The translations under genes and the position numbers were made by a program. From positions 880,121 to 944,120 of the forward strand of contig NZ_BQXC01000001.1 in the NCBI RefSeq assembly GCF_022836435.1: a stretch of DNA of 64,000 nucleotides. Reading direction: 5' to 3'. The notes beneath the pieces are model-generated. The model made no database searches. It was not told the origin of the DNA and worked only from the letters and a program-made list of their open reading frames with translations. Source of the DNA: Nitrosomonas sp. PY1. Its GTDB lineage: Bacteria > Pseudomonadota > Gammaproteobacteria > Burkholderiales > Nitrosomonadaceae. Positions within the stretch are counted from its first letter, which is position 1; every line of letters starts with the position of its first letter. Positions 8,521 to 18,481 of the stretch are shown here, one piece after another.

Positions 8521-9078
8521 ACACCTACACTGAAATAAAAAAATAAAATAATCAAAAAACCTAATATAAATAAAAGAATACTTGACTTTATATTAGATTT
8601 AATAATTTGCGTTTATGAATCAACCACTTGCTTTATAAGTATTGATTTTATAATTCTTTGCTTGGAATATTCTGTGATATTCACCACTTAATAATTGTTA
8701 CATATTTTGGCTTCTGGAACTTATAAATTTCCTACTGGGATGTTTACTCTATTCAATTAGGATTTTTATCCTGGCTTGTCATGAATTACCTTATTTTGTT
8801 ATCAAGATTTATTATCAAGACGAGAATAGATTGCAAAGGATTGCAAACATTAGAATACAAAACTCAGAAAATTCACGGAATTCGTAGGTGCTAAATAGGA
8901 AATGAGGGGAACGTCGAGTACTCTTATTTCGCAATAAACGTATGCGAATATTTTGCAAAAATTATTTATACTACCTAACCTAATCGAATAGTGGATTGAT
9001 TCTTAGGTCAATCAAATTAGCAGTTACGATGTTGCAACAGTTTTTATATCGGATGTTTTGGATACTGAACCGCTTGAT
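8521..9078. other. 558-bp AT-rich intergenic region
   Basis: It lies upstream of the copper oxidase gene and downstream of tyrA, both on the minus strand. No gene could be supported; a 36-codon plus-strand frame beginning at 8781 has no recognisable product. Small features are a direct repeat GATTGCAAAG/GATTGCAAAC around 8828-8848 and a short inverted repeat GATTGA/TCAATC at 8994-9013 without a U-tract. It presumably contains the oxidase promoter, but no clear boxes were found. Confidence 0.5.
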
Positions 9079-9963
9079 TCAGTTGTACCAATTTTGCCGA
9101 ATTGTTTGGGCTTGTTGAAATACTTGTTCTAAACCCGTTTGGTCTTTTTGTTCTAGTAATGCCTGCACAGCTTTTAGTTCTGTATTGTAAGTTTTTATCT
9201 GTTTAAGGAGTTCGTCGCGGTTTGCCAAGCAAATGTCACGCCACATTTCTGGGGAGCTACCAGCGATACGAGTAAAGTCTCGAAACCCACTACCTGCAAA
9301 ACGAAGCAGATTGCTGGGGTCATTGGTACTATGATGCAAATAATGCATCATAGTGAACGCCAATACGTGTGGCAAATGACTGGTGATGGCCAGTATTTGG
9401 TCATGTTCATCAGCATGCATGGTTGAAATTTTTGCACCGCATGCCTGCCATAATTGGCAGACTATTTCGAGTGCTTCTGGGTTGGTTTGTTCAAGAGGCG
9501 TTAGAACAACATGTTTATCTTTAAATAAATTAACTTGTGCTGCAGTTACACCGCTTTGTTCTGTACCTGCAATAGGATGGCCTGGAATAAAATTGGCGAT
9601 ATTGTGGATTGTAAGATGCTTTAGAGCGGATATAATAACATCTTGTTTGGTACTTCCAGCATCCGTGATGATCGTGTTTGGCTCCAAGTGAGGTGAAATC
9701 CGTGCCATGATCAGTTCGGTTTGTCCAACCGGCATAGCGAGAAACAGCAAGTCTGCGTCAATGAGCGCTGTAGCGTAATTATCGGAAATTTCGTCGATCA
9801 CGCGCTGCTCCAAGGCACGCTGCATGTTTTCTGGATTGCGACCGATACCTGTGATATGTTGGACCATGCCAGCTTGGCGCAATGCGAGTGCAAATGATCC
9901 GCCGATCAAACCTACACCGATGATGACAAGTTTCTTAATGTGCGGGGTGGTTTGGTTTTTCAT
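9079..9963 (-). CDS. tyrA: Prephenate (arogenate) dehydrogenase
   Basis: TyrA converts prephenate to 4-hydroxyphenylpyruvate (or arogenate to tyrosine) with NAD(P). The 294-residue protein begins with a Rossmann dinucleotide fold, IIGVGLIGGSFALALR (about residues 14-29), and has the helical prephenate-binding domain with the conserved ITSHLPH and GSGFRDFTRIA stretches (about 188-232). It has no fused chorismate mutase or ACT domain. It is the last gene of the minus-strand gyrA-serC-serA-pheA-hisC-aroF-tyrA cluster, 30 bp after the DAHP synthase gene. NAD versus NADP preference is not resolved. Confidence 0.93.
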   Translation of the reverse strand: MKNQTTPHIKKLVIIGVGLIGGSFALALRQAGMVQHITGIGRNPENMQRALEQRVIDEISDNYATALIDADLLFLAMPVGQTELIMARISPHLEPNTIITDAGSTKQDVIISALKHLTIHNIANFIPGHPIAGTEQSGVTAAQVNLFKDKHVVLTPLEQTNPEALEIVCQLWQACGAKISTMHADEHDQILAITSHLPHVLAFTMMHYLHHSTNDPSNLLRFAGSGFRDFTRIAGSSPEMWRDICLANRDELLKQIKTYNTELKAVQALLEQKDQTGLEQVFQQAQTIRQNWYN

Positions 9964-9993
9964 AGTATTTTCGTGATGGATGCTGCGTGCTAT

Positions 9994-11010
9994 TTATATA
10001 CTGCGGCCAATAGCTCGCGCAATATCGTTCAGCGATTCCATCAGTTGATTGAGTTCTTGTGGGCTCAAGGCTTGATCCGAATCGCACCAGGCCTCACAAG
10101 GGTTGGGGTGCATTTCTATCAATAAACCATCAGCGCCTGCCGCAATCGCTGCACGTGCTAGTGCAGGAACCATCCATGATTTTCCACCCGCATGTGATGG
10201 ATCGATGATAACCGGGAGATGAGTTTCTCGTTTTAGAACGGGTATGCATGTGATGTCCAAGACATTGCGATAAGCTGTTTCGAAGGTGCGGATACCACGT
10301 TCGCAAAAAATAATTTGATGATTCCCACCCGCAGCAATATATTCTGCAGCCATTAACCATTCAGCGATAGTTGCAGATAAACCACGTTTGAGAATGACGG
10401 GCTTATTAATACGCCCAACTTCTTTCAGAAGATCAAAATTTTGCATATTACGCGTGCCGATTTGAATCAGATCAACATCTTGCTCAAGAAAAGTATCTAG
10501 CATGCGGACATCCATTAGTTCAGTGACAATCGGTAAATGATATTTGTCAGCTGCTGTACGGAATATTTTTAATCCATCGACGCCGGTGCCCTGAAAAGTA
10601 TAGGGACTCGTACGTGGTTTAAAGGCGCCGCCACGCATCAAGCGGCATCCTGATGCAACGACTTGTTGCGCCGCCAAATCCATTTGTGCTTGAGTTTCAA
10701 CTGAACAGGGACCGGCAATTACTTGAATTTGCTTGCCGCCGATTGGAATCCCTCGTATATCGATGATGGAGTTGGTCGTGTGAGATTCTCTGGAGACAAT
10801 TTTGTATTGCTTGACGATGTGCATCGAAAATTCTACGCCAGGCATGGGGTCAAACATTTCCGGAGTAAGCTTACTTTCGTCGCCAATGGCGCCAATTACA
10901 ATTCGATTAGTACCGCGCGAAATATTAGTGTCGTGTCCGGCAGCTTTGATTTTTTCGGTTACTGAATCGATCTGCTCTTCGGTAGCCGTTTTTTTCATTA
11001 CAATTATCAT
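9994..11010 (-). CDS. aroF: 3-deoxy-7-phosphoheptulonate (DAHP) synthase, type I-beta with N-terminal ferredoxin-like domain
   Basis: This enzyme joins phosphoenolpyruvate and erythrose 4-phosphate, the first step of aromatic synthesis. The 338-residue protein has an N-terminal ferredoxin-like domain (about 1-75) that in this subclass binds Tyr or Phe as feedback inhibitor, then a TIM-barrel catalytic domain with IAGPCSVE (about 98-105), [11 protein letters not shown] (126-136), KRGLSAT and the metal-site region IDPSHAGGK (268-276). The ATG overlaps the hisC stop (ATGA), and GGAG lies 7 nt upstream, so translation is coupled to hisC. It gives the cluster its own pathway-entry enzyme. The gene symbol is approximate, since aroF, aroG and aroA are all used. 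Confidence 0.9.
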   Translation of the reverse strand: MIIVMKKTATEEQIDSVTEKIKAAGHDTNISRGTNRIVIGAIGDESKLTPEMFDPMPGVEFSMHIVKQYKIVSRESHTTNSIIDIRGIPIGGKQIQVIAGPCSVETQAQMDLAAQQVVASGCRLMRGGAFKPRTSPYTFQGTGVDGLKIFRTAADKYHLPIVTELMDVRMLDTFLEQDVDLIQIGTRNMQNFDLLKEVGRINKPVILKRGLSATIAEWLMAAEYIAAGGNHQIIFCERGIRTFETAYRNVLDITCIPVLKRETHLPVIIDPSHAGGKSWMVPALARAAIAAGADGLLIEMHPNPCEAWCDSDQALSPQELNQLMESLNDIARAIGRSI

Positions 11011-12125
11011 ACTAGCTCTCCTAAAGCGTATTCGAGTGCATGTAAAAAGCGTTCGTTTTCTGAAGCTAAGCCGATTGTCACTCTTAAATGATGAGGCATT
11101 TCATAAATACCGAGTGGACGGATAATGATGCCTTGGTGCAACAGACTCTGATACACCTTGGGTATATTGGTAGCATTACCTTCGATACGAAAGCTAATGA
11201 AATTACCAACAGAAGGTATAAATTCGATATTGAGCTTACGAAAACCGTCTGTGAGTTGCAACATTCCTGCGCGATTCAATGCGTAGGATTTTTGAACAAA
11301 TTCACTATCATTCAGCGCTGCTAAGGCGCCGGCTAAACCAACGCTGCTTACGTTGAATGGTTGCCTTACGCGATTCATCAAATCAGCGACGTCGGGGTGA
11401 GCAATGGCAAAGCCGACACGTGCACCCGCTAAACCATAAATTTTTGAAAAAGTCCGCGTTACAATTAAATTCGGAAATTCTTTCAACCATTGAATGCTGT
11501 TGGCTCTGTTGATTTCTGGTAAATATTCATAATAAGCTTCATCGAGGATAATCAATACGTCTCGTGATACTCGTCCAATGAAGCGATATAAATCATCGTT
11601 ATTAGATATTGTGCCTGTTGGGTTATTGGGGTTGGCGATAAATACCATGCGCGTCTCTGGTTTGATTGCATCCAGCATGGCGGGCAGATCGTGACCATAG
11701 TCTCGTGCGGGGACTTGAATGCCGTGCGCGCCGGTAATTTGTATTACCAAGGGGTATACTGCAAAAGCATGCTGAGAGTAAACTGCCGATGCCCCGGGTT
11801 TAAGAAATATGCGTGCAACTAAATCTAATACGTCATTGGAGCCATTGCCGAGAATGATTTGCTCAGACTTAATATCGTAATGGGATGATAAAGCAGCTTT
11901 TAGCTCGAAACCACTGCCATCGGGATACAAGGCGACATTTTGCATGGCACTAATCATGGCATCTAACGCTAATGGGCTAACGCCTAGTGGATTCTCGTTG
12001 GAAGCAAGCTTAATAATTGTGCTTGCTTCCAACCCAATTTCCCGTGCTAGCTCGGAGATTGGTTTGCCTGGTTGGTAAGGTTGAATTAGCCGAATATTTT
12101 CTGGAACGAAGTCACAAAGATTCAT
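11007..12125 (-). CDS. hisC: Histidinol-phosphate aminotransferase (HisC-type, also aromatic)
   Basis: A PLP aminotransferase of 372 residues. Family motifs are [10 protein letters not shown] (about residues 38-47), NPNNPTG (about 162-168) and the PLP lysine in [15 protein letters not shown] near 225. HisC makes histidinol phosphate; the copy beside pheA and tyrA in betaproteobacteria is thought to act mainly as an aromatic aminotransferase for Phe and Tyr. The ATG at 12125 is chosen over an in-frame GTG at 12134 because GAAG lies about 9 nt before it. It is coupled to the DAHP synthase gene by a 4-nt overlap. Which substrate dominates is inference from context. Confidence 0.9.
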   Translation of the reverse strand: MNLCDFVPENIRLIQPYQPGKPISELAREIGLEASTIIKLASNENPLGVSPLALDAMISAMQNVALYPDGSGFELKAALSSHYDIKSEQIILGNGSNDVLDLVARIFLKPGASAVYSQHAFAVYPLVIQITGAHGIQVPARDYGHDLPAMLDAIKPETRMVFIANPNNPTGTISNNDDLYRFIGRVSRDVLIILDEAYYEYLPEINRANSIQWLKEFPNLIVTRTFSKIYGLAGARVGFAIAHPDVADLMNRVRQPFNVSSVGLAGALAALNDSEFVQKSYALNRAGMLQLTDGFRKLNIEFIPSVGNFISFRIEGNATNIPKVYQSLLHQGIIIRPLGIYEMPHHLRVTIGLASENERFLHALEYALGELV

Positions 12126-12201
12126 AAAAAGCACTTCTACAAGAAATTGATTTAATAAGTGTTAAGCATTAAGCAGAATAGATATGGTTTGTAATGCAAA
12201 A

Positions 12202-13281
12202 CTAAGAGGATGGATATGATCCTAGTACTTTCAGGAAAGATGCTTTTTCTCGTATTTCGGAAAGCGCGGCCGCTACATTGTTGTCGCGTTGATGTCCTTC
12301 TAAGTCGATAAAAAATGCATAACTCCACAAACCTGTGGGCAATGGCCGTGATTCCAAGCGACTCATACTAACATTGTATCGGGCGAGTGGCTCCAATATT
12401 CGATAAATGGCACCTGATTGGTTATGTGTGGACAATGCTAATGAAGTCTTATCCTTACCAGATGGATCAACCCATTGATTGCCAATGATCAAGAAGCGTG
12501 TAGTGTTTTTGGGATCATCTTCAATATTTTCTGCGCAGATAGTTAATCCGAACAAGCCTGCGGCCCTTTTACTGCCGACTGCCGCGGAAAGCTTATCGTT
12601 TGCCGCGAGACGAGCTGCTTCCGCATTGCTGTTGGCGTGTATGAAAGCCGAAGTGGGGAGCTGTGGTAAATTTGATTTCAACCAGTGCTGGCATTGTGCC
12701 AATGACTGTGGGTGTGAGTAAATTCTTTTAATTTGCGCTAAATCAGCAGATCGTGACATTATCGATTGATGTATAGGCAATTGAATCTCACCGCAAATAT
12801 GCTGGGGGGTTTGTAGCAGTAAATCCATCGTTCTACCGACCGCACCTTCAGTGGAGTTTTCAACCGGGACGACACCATAATCCGCACTATCAAGCTCGAC
12901 TGCGCGAAATACTTCATCAATGGAATCACAGGCTATCAAGGTAACTGCATTACCAAATCGTTTAAGTACAGCATCTTCTGAGAAAGTTCCACTTGGACCG
13001 AGGTAGGCGACCCGTATCGATTTTTCTAAAGCGCGACACGCCGACATGATTTCAATGAAGAGTTGCTGGATGTGCGCGTTGCTTAATGGACCAGGGTTCT
13101 GTTGCTGAATATGTGTCAGTATTTGAGCTTCACGTTCGGGGCGGTACGCGATATTGTTGTTACTATCCCGTTTGATTTCACCAATCTTGTGTGCCAGTTC
13201 AGCGCGCTGGTTAAGTAATCCGAGTAATTCTGCATCGATCGTATCAATTTGATCTCGCAGCGGTTTAAGAATTTTAAGCAT
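12202..13281 (-). CDS. pheA: Bifunctional chorismate mutase / prephenate dehydratase
   Basis: The P-protein converts chorismate to prephenate and then to phenylpyruvate. Of its 359 residues, about 1-85 form the AroQ-type chorismate mutase (LRDQIDTIDAELLGLLNQRAELA), about 90-270 the dehydratase (AYLGPSGTFSE; the catalytic Thr lies in NTTRF), and about 280-355 an ACT domain with the Phe-binding ESRP motif (SRLESRPLPTG). The length is normal for the fused enzyme. It lies 32 bp after serA and about 75 bp before hisC in the same direction. Confidence 0.95.
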   Translation of the reverse strand: MLKILKPLRDQIDTIDAELLGLLNQRAELAHKIGEIKRDSNNNIAYRPEREAQILTHIQQQNPGPLSNAHIQQLFIEIMSACRALEKSIRVAYLGPSGTFSEDAVLKRFGNAVTLIACDSIDEVFRAVELDSADYGVVPVENSTEGAVGRTMDLLLQTPQHICGEIQLPIHQSIMSRSADLAQIKRIYSHPQSLAQCQHWLKSNLPQLPTSAFIHANSNAEAARLAANDKLSAAVGSKRAAGLFGLTICAENIEDDPKNTTRFLIIGNQWVDPSGKDKTSLALSTHNQSGAIYRILEPLARYNVSMSRLESRPLPTGLWSYAFFIDLEGHQRDNNVAAALSEIREKASFLKVLGSYPSS

Positions 13282-13313
13282 AAAAAAGAATTGAAGTTAC
13301 ATAATATTTTGTA

Positions 13314-14516
13314 TCAACAGGAATCAGGCGCAGGAATGTAGCGAGCCATTAGAACTCCGTTGATTGCGTTGATTTCATTCAGAACTTCTACGGGTATCGG
13401 GCTATCTACATCAACCAATGTATATGCCATTTCTCCGCGAGATTTGTTGATCATGTTGTGAATGTTAAGTCCAGCTTTCGCCATACTGGTGGAGATTTGT
13501 CCCAGAATATTCGGTACATTGGCGTTTGCGACTGCGACACGGTAAGGGCATTCACGCTCCATCTGGGTATCAGGAAAATTAACGGTATTGGTGATGTTGC
13601 CATTTTGCAAATAATCGATCAGTTGATTGACTACCATCACTGCGCAATTTTCTTCCGCTTCTAGAGTGGATGCGCCAAGATGCGGTAAGGTAATGACGGA
13701 TTCGTGATGTTGTAGTTTTTTACTCGGAAAATCGCAGACATAATATCGAATTTTACCTGTTGATATACCGTTCAGAATGGCGTCCTCATCTACGATCGCA
13801 CTGCGAGAAAAGTTCAGCGTAATAACTCCTTGTTTCATCAATTGGATACTCTTTTCATCGATCAAATGATAGGTGGAATCCAATAAAGGAACATGTACGC
13901 TGATAAAATCACTGCGTCGGAGTAAGTCCTCTAAGCTATTTGCCTTTTTAACCTCTGCAGATAAACTCCAGGCTGAATCGACCGTGATTTTGGGATCATA
14001 ACCGATGACTTTCATGCCTAGCTTGACGGATGCATTGGCGACCAATCGGCCAATCTCACCTAATCCGATTATGCCCAGTGTGCGTCCTGGCAATTCAATA
14101 CCTGAATAGCGTTTTTTTCCATCCTCAGCACGCATATTGAGTGTTGCATCGTCACCTTGCAAGGTTTTTATGAATTCTAATGCAGGGACAAGATTACGTG
14201 CTGCTAAAAACATGCTAGCCAATACCAATTCTTTGACAGCATTGGCGTTTGCGCCAGGTGTATTAAATACAGGTACACCACGCGCATTCATTGCTTGTAC
14301 CGGAATATTGTTAGTGCCTGCACCGGCGCGTCCAATAGCTTTGACACTCAAGGGAATCTCTGCATTGAGTAAGTTAAACGAACGCACCAGGATTGCATCT
14401 GGTTGGGCGATGTCATTACCAATTTGATAACAATTGACAGGAAATCGACTTAAGCCCAGGGGAGAAATGTGATTCGCAGTTTGTATCTTAAAAATATTTG
14501 ACTGGAATTCAGGCAT
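13314..14516 (-). CDS. serA: D-3-phosphoglycerate dehydrogenase
   Basis: SerA oxidises 3-phosphoglycerate to 3-phosphohydroxypyruvate, the first step of serine synthesis. The 400-residue product has the 2-hydroxyacid dehydrogenase fold with the NAD site GIIGLGEIGRLVAN near residues 148-160, a catalytic His in the HLGAST segment, and a C-terminal ACT domain (about 325-395) typical of serine feedback control. The ATG at 14514-14516 overlaps the end of serC by 8 nt; an upstream TTG at 14528 is in frame but sits almost on the AAGGAG site. Its place between serC and pheA lets the first two serine enzymes be made together. Confidence 0.92.
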   Translation of the reverse strand: MPEFQSNIFKIQTANHISPLGLSRFPVNCYQIGNDIAQPDAILVRSFNLLNAEIPLSVKAIGRAGAGTNNIPVQAMNARGVPVFNTPGANANAVKELVLASMFLAARNLVPALEFIKTLQGDDATLNMRAEDGKKRYSGIELPGRTLGIIGLGEIGRLVANASVKLGMKVIGYDPKITVDSAWSLSAEVKKANSLEDLLRRSDFISVHVPLLDSTYHLIDEKSIQLMKQGVITLNFSRSAIVDEDAILNGISTGKIRYYVCDFPSKKLQHHESVITLPHLGASTLEAEENCAVMVVNQLIDYLQNGNITNTVNFPDTQMERECPYRVAVANANVPNILGQISTSMAKAGLNIHNMINKSRGEMAYTLVDVDSPIPVEVLNEINAINGVLMARYIPAPDSC

Positions 14517-15594
14517 GGTGATCGGCAAACTCCTTCATGAATGCTACCAATTTTTCTACACCTTCGAGTGGCATAGCATTGTATATCGATGCACGCATGC
14601 CACCAACTGAGCGGTGCCCTTTTAATTGAATCAATCCATTTAATTTTGCTTGTTTGAGAAACGCATCATCCGAAGCTGAGTCGTGTAACGTGAAAGGAAC
14701 ATTCATGCGTGATCGATCTGATTTTGCCACCGGACAGTGATAGTACTCGGTATTATCCAGGAAATCATATAACAAATTGGCTTTGGCAATATTGATAGCT
14801 TCAATTCCTTCCAAGCCTCCTTTTTGCTTCAGCCACTGCAATACCAACCCAGTAATATACATGGCGTAGGTTGGCGGTGTGTTATACATAGAATCATTCT
14901 TTGCATGGATATGATAATCGAAAAGCGTTGGGGTATTCGCCAGAGATTTTCCTAATAAATCTTCTAAAACAATCACAATGGTTAGACCGGCGGGACCTAA
15001 ATTTTTTTGTGCGCCCGCATAAATCAGTCCGAACTGACTGACATTTACTGGACGAGACAAAATATCAGAGGACATATCGACGACCAGTGGAATATTGCGA
15101 TTAGGGTCGATTTGCGGTGTCCAATGGAATTCCACCCCGCCGATAGTTTCGTTGCTCGTGTAATGTATATATGCAGCTTCAGGGTCCAGTTGCCACTGAT
15201 CTTGTGAAGGGATATAGGTAAAATTGCGATCAGAAGATGAAGCGGCAACATTCACAGTGCAATATTTGCTGGCTTCTTCAATTGCTTTGCTCGACCATTG
15301 ACCGGTATTAATATAGTCAGATTTCTTTTTCCCTTGCAGCAGATTCATAGGAACCATCGCAAATTGACTAGAGGCACCGCCTTGTAAGAACAACACCTTA
15401 TAATTGCTGGGTATTTGAGCTAATTCACGTAAATCATGTTCGGTTTGCTCGGCAATCGCCATAAATTCCTTACCGCGATGACTCATTTCCATGACGGACA
15501 TACCGCTACCGTGCCAATCCAGCATTTCATCACGTGCTTGCTCTAATACTTCCTTAGGAAGAATGGCGGGTCCGGCGCTGAAATTATAAATCAT
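14509..15594 (-). CDS. serC: Phosphoserine aminotransferase
   Basis: SerC transaminates 3-phosphohydroxypyruvate to phosphoserine and also serves pyridoxal phosphate synthesis. The 361-residue protein shows NFSAGPAILP at the start, SHRGKEF (39-45), the phosphate-binding LQGGASSQF (about 70-78) and the PLP lysine in YAGAQKNLGPAG near 197. It lies 37 bp after gyrA and overlaps serA, so it belongs to the minus-strand cluster. Confidence 0.96.
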   Translation of the reverse strand: MIYNFSAGPAILPKEVLEQARDEMLDWHGSGMSVMEMSHRGKEFMAIAEQTEHDLRELAQIPSNYKVLFLQGGASSQFAMVPMNLLQGKKKSDYINTGQWSSKAIEEASKYCTVNVAASSSDRNFTYIPSQDQWQLDPEAAYIHYTSNETIGGVEFHWTPQIDPNRNIPLVVDMSSDILSRPVNVSQFGLIYAGAQKNLGPAGLTIVIVLEDLLGKSLANTPTLFDYHIHAKNDSMYNTPPTYAMYITGLVLQWLKQKGGLEGIEAINIAKANLLYDFLDNTEYYHCPVAKSDRSRMNVPFTLHDSASDDAFLKQAKLNGLIQLKGHRSVGGMRASIYNAMPLEGVEKLVAFMKEFADHHA

Positions 15595-15631
15595 AATTTA
15601 TGGTCTTGTTATCCAATTGATGAGTGCAATT

Positions 15632-18187
15632 TCAATTATCCGTATCTTCTTCATTTTCTACTACGCGTTCCAGACCTGCAAGTTTTTCGCCAGAATCTAG
15701 ATTGATGAGTGTAACACCTTGGGTCGCACGACTCATTTCACGTACTTCCTTGACGCGTGTGCGAATCATGATGCCACCGGAAGTAATCAACATGATTTCA
15801 TCATCAGGTCTGACCAGTTTGGCGGTTACAACTTTACCATTGCGTGGGCTGGTAATAATTGCGATCATGCCTTGCGTACCGCGATTATGGCGCGTGTATT
15901 CGCTGATCGGAGTACGTTTGCCATAGCCATTTTCAGTAGCTGTTAATACAGTTAACTCTTCATCTTCGGCAACCAGCATCGATATTACTTTTTGTCCTGA
16001 ACCGAGTTTCATGCCGCGTACGCCACGAGCAGTGCGTCCCATCGGACGAACATCATTCTCATTAAAGCGGGTCGCTTTACCATTATCAGAAAATAACATG
16101 ACGTCGTGCTTTCCTTCGGTTAACTCAACGCCAATTAGATAATCTCCTTCATCTAATCCTATAGCGATAATGCCATTATTGCGTGGTCGAGAAAATTCTG
16201 ATAAAGGTGTTTTCTTTACAGTGCCAAAAGCTGTGGACATAAAGACAAAGCGTGTTTCATCAAAAGACTTAACGGGTAGTATCGCGTTGATTTTTTCACC
16301 TTCTTCTAGCTGTACCCAGTTAATGATAGGCTTGCCGCGTGATAGGCGACCACCCTGTGGAACTTCGTAGACTTTAATCCAATATACGCGTCCTAGGCTA
16401 GAGAAGCAGAGGATATAGTCGTGCGTATTGGCAATGAACAGTTTATCGATGAAGTCATCATCCTTGGTGCTGGTGGCCAATTTTCCGCGACCGCCACGTT
16501 TTTGTGCTTGATACTCATCGAGCAATTGCGATTTGATATAGCCGCTATGCGACAGGGTAACAACTACGTCAGCGGGTGCAATCAAGTCTTCTACACTTAA
16601 ATCTTGTGTATCAAAAATAATCTCACTGCGTCGTGCGTCACCGAATTGTAATTTTATCGCATTAAGCTCATCAGTAATAATCAGGGTAATGCGTTCTGGA
16701 TTTGCGAGAATATCAAGGAAGTCGATGATTCTATCGATGATTTCCTTGTATTCAGAAACTATTTTTTCTTGTTCCAATCCGGTTAAACGTTGTAAACGTA
16801 GTTCAAGAATGGCTTGTGCTTGCGCATCAGATAATCGATAACCTTGTTGTTGCAGTCCAAAAACTGGATCTAATCCATCGGGGCGCAGCGCACTAGAGTC
16901 CGCAATGGCTCTTGATAACATTTCTGCTACTAGCTGCGAGCGCCAAACTCTCGCCATTAGAGCTACTTTTGCATCGGCTGGTGTTGGTGCCGCTTTGATT
17001 AATGCAATGATTTCGTCGACATTAGAAAGTGCAACGGCTAAGCCTTCTAGTAAGTGGCCGCGCTCACGCGCTTTTTTCAATTCAAAGGCTGTGCGGCGTG
17101 TAACTACCTCGCGTCGATGGCGTAGAAAAGCTTCGAGGATTTGCTTAAGATTCATTAAACGCGGCTGACCATCGATCAGCGCAACCATATTCATACCAAA
17201 GGTATCCTGCATTTGCGTTTCTTTATGCAGGTTGTTCAGAATGACTTCCGGCATTTCTCCGCGTTTCAGTTCTATCACGACACGCATACCAGACTTGTCT
17301 GATTCGTCTCGTAAATCTGAAATACCTTCGATTTTTTTATCGCGCACTAACTCACCGATACGAATCAATAGATTGGCTTTATTGACCTGATACGGTAGTT
17401 CATCAATGATGATGCTTTGCCGACTGCCTTTTTCCAAATCTTCAATATGCGTGCGGGCGCGCATTACCACGCGTCCGCGTCCCGTACGATAACCGTCTCG
17501 TACCCCGTTGATTCCATATATGATTCCAGCAGTAGGAAAATCTGGTGCCGGTATGCACTCAATGAGCTCGTCAATACTGATATTGGGGTTGTTGAGTAAT
17601 GCAAGGCAAGCGTCAATGACTTCATTCAGATTATGAGGGGGTATATTGGTTGCCATCCCAACAGCAATGCCCGATGAGCCATTAATCAACAGATTAGGAA
17701 TTTTGGTTGGAAGAATTAGTGGTTCATGTTCGGATTCATCGTAATTCGGTCCGAAATCCACCGTTTCTTTATCAAGATCAACTAGCAATTCGTGAGCGAT
17801 GCGCGACATACGGATTTCGGTATAACGCATTGCAGCAGCATTATCTCCATCCACAGAGCCAAAGTTACCTTGACCATCAATCAGCATATAGCGCAGCGAA
17901 AAATGCTGAGCCATCCGCACAATGGTGTCATAGACGGCGGTATCACCATGCGGGTGATACTTACCAATAACATCACCAACGATGCGTGCAGATTTTTTAT
18001 AAGGCCTGTTCCAATCATTGGAAAGTTCGTGCATCGCGTATAGCACACGCCGATGTACAGGCTTCAGTCCATCTCGAACATCAGGTAGGGCGCGTCCAAC
18101 GATTACGCTCATTGCATAATCGAGATAGGAACGCCGCATTTCTTCTTCCAGACTAACGGGTAACGTTTCCTTGGCGAACTGATTCAT
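15632..18187 (-). CDS. gyrA: DNA gyrase subunit A
   Basis: GyrA cleaves and rejoins DNA during negative supercoiling, as A2B2 with GyrB. The 851-residue protein has the breakage-reunion domain with catalytic Tyr122 (MRYTEIR), the quinolone-determining segment [10 protein letters not shown] (Thr83, Asp87; Thr at 83 is a normal wild-type residue in several species), the GyrA box QKRGGRGK near 562 and a C-terminal beta-pinwheel. It is the first gene of the seven-gene minus-strand cluster and probably carries its main promoter; a TAGAAT -10-like box lies about 77 bp upstream. Confidence 0.97.
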   Translation of the reverse strand: MNQFAKETLPVSLEEEMRRSYLDYAMSVIVGRALPDVRDGLKPVHRRVLYAMHELSNDWNRPYKKSARIVGDVIGKYHPHGDTAVYDTIVRMAQHFSLRYMLIDGQGNFGSVDGDNAAAMRYTEIRMSRIAHELLVDLDKETVDFGPNYDESEHEPLILPTKIPNLLINGSSGIAVGMATNIPPHNLNEVIDACLALLNNPNISIDELIECIPAPDFPTAGIIYGINGVRDGYRTGRGRVVMRARTHIEDLEKGSRQSIIIDELPYQVNKANLLIRIGELVRDKKIEGISDLRDESDKSGMRVVIELKRGEMPEVILNNLHKETQMQDTFGMNMVALIDGQPRLMNLKQILEAFLRHRREVVTRRTAFELKKARERGHLLEGLAVALSNVDEIIALIKAAPTPADAKVALMARVWRSQLVAEMLSRAIADSSALRPDGLDPVFGLQQQGYRLSDAQAQAILELRLQRLTGLEQEKIVSEYKEIIDRIIDFLDILANPERITLIITDELNAIKLQFGDARRSEIIFDTQDLSVEDLIAPADVVVTLSHSGYIKSQLLDEYQAQKRGGRGKLATSTKDDDFIDKLFIANTHDYILCFSSLGRVYWIKVYEVPQGGRLSRGKPIINWVQLEEGEKINAILPVKSFDETRFVFMSTAFGTVKKTPLSEFSRPRNNGIIAIGLDEGDYLIGVELTEGKHDVMLFSDNGKATRFNENDVRPMGRTARGVRGMKLGSGQKVISMLVAEDEELTVLTATENGYGKRTPISEYTRHNRGTQGMIAIITSPRNGKVVTAKLVRPDDEIMLITSGGIMIRTRVKEVREMSRATQGVTLINLDSGEKLAGLERVVENEEDTDN

Positions 18188-18481
18188 GTGTGTTTTATAA
18201 AACGACAGAGTCTGCTAGGGATTATTAGCAGCTATTAGGTAACGAAATAAATAAATGGGCACATTCTATCATGTTGTGATTGATTCTCTGATATCTTTGA
18301 TGTTTCGATAGAAAAACAGTGCTGTTACAATAATTTTCTCTTACAAATGACTTGAAAAACCAAATTAAATAAGTGACCATGATAGCTTTTTAGCTTTTCC
18401 GAAAGTTTCGATTTGAGTTGCTGGTTAGTGTTGTTTATTTTAATTTAAATTAATCCAGGGTCTTTTAAGTGAGTGCTGCAA
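18188..18481. other. Divergent promoter region gyrA / argD
   Basis: A 294-bp AT-rich gap between divergently read gyrA and argD. It contains no gene. A -10-like TAGAAT for gyrA is at 18263-18268 on the minus strand. For argD, no clear sigma-70 pair was identified. Confidence 0.5.
18263..18268 (-). promoter_or_regulatory. gyrA: Possible -10 box of the gyrA promoter
   Basis: The minus strand reads TAGAAT here, followed by GTGCCC, giving a leader of roughly 75 nt before the gyrA ATG. No good -35 hexamer is found 16-18 bp upstream, so this is a weak call. Confidence 0.3.

Noticed and set aside
8781-8891. 36-codon plus-strand frame in the long gap before the copper oxidase gene
   Set aside because: No ribosome site, no recognisable family and AT-rich composition like the surrounding non-coding DNA.
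17900-18187. GyrA Thr83 as a quinolone-resistance mutation
   Set aside because: Thr at this position is the wild-type residue in several bacteria, and Asp87 is unchanged.
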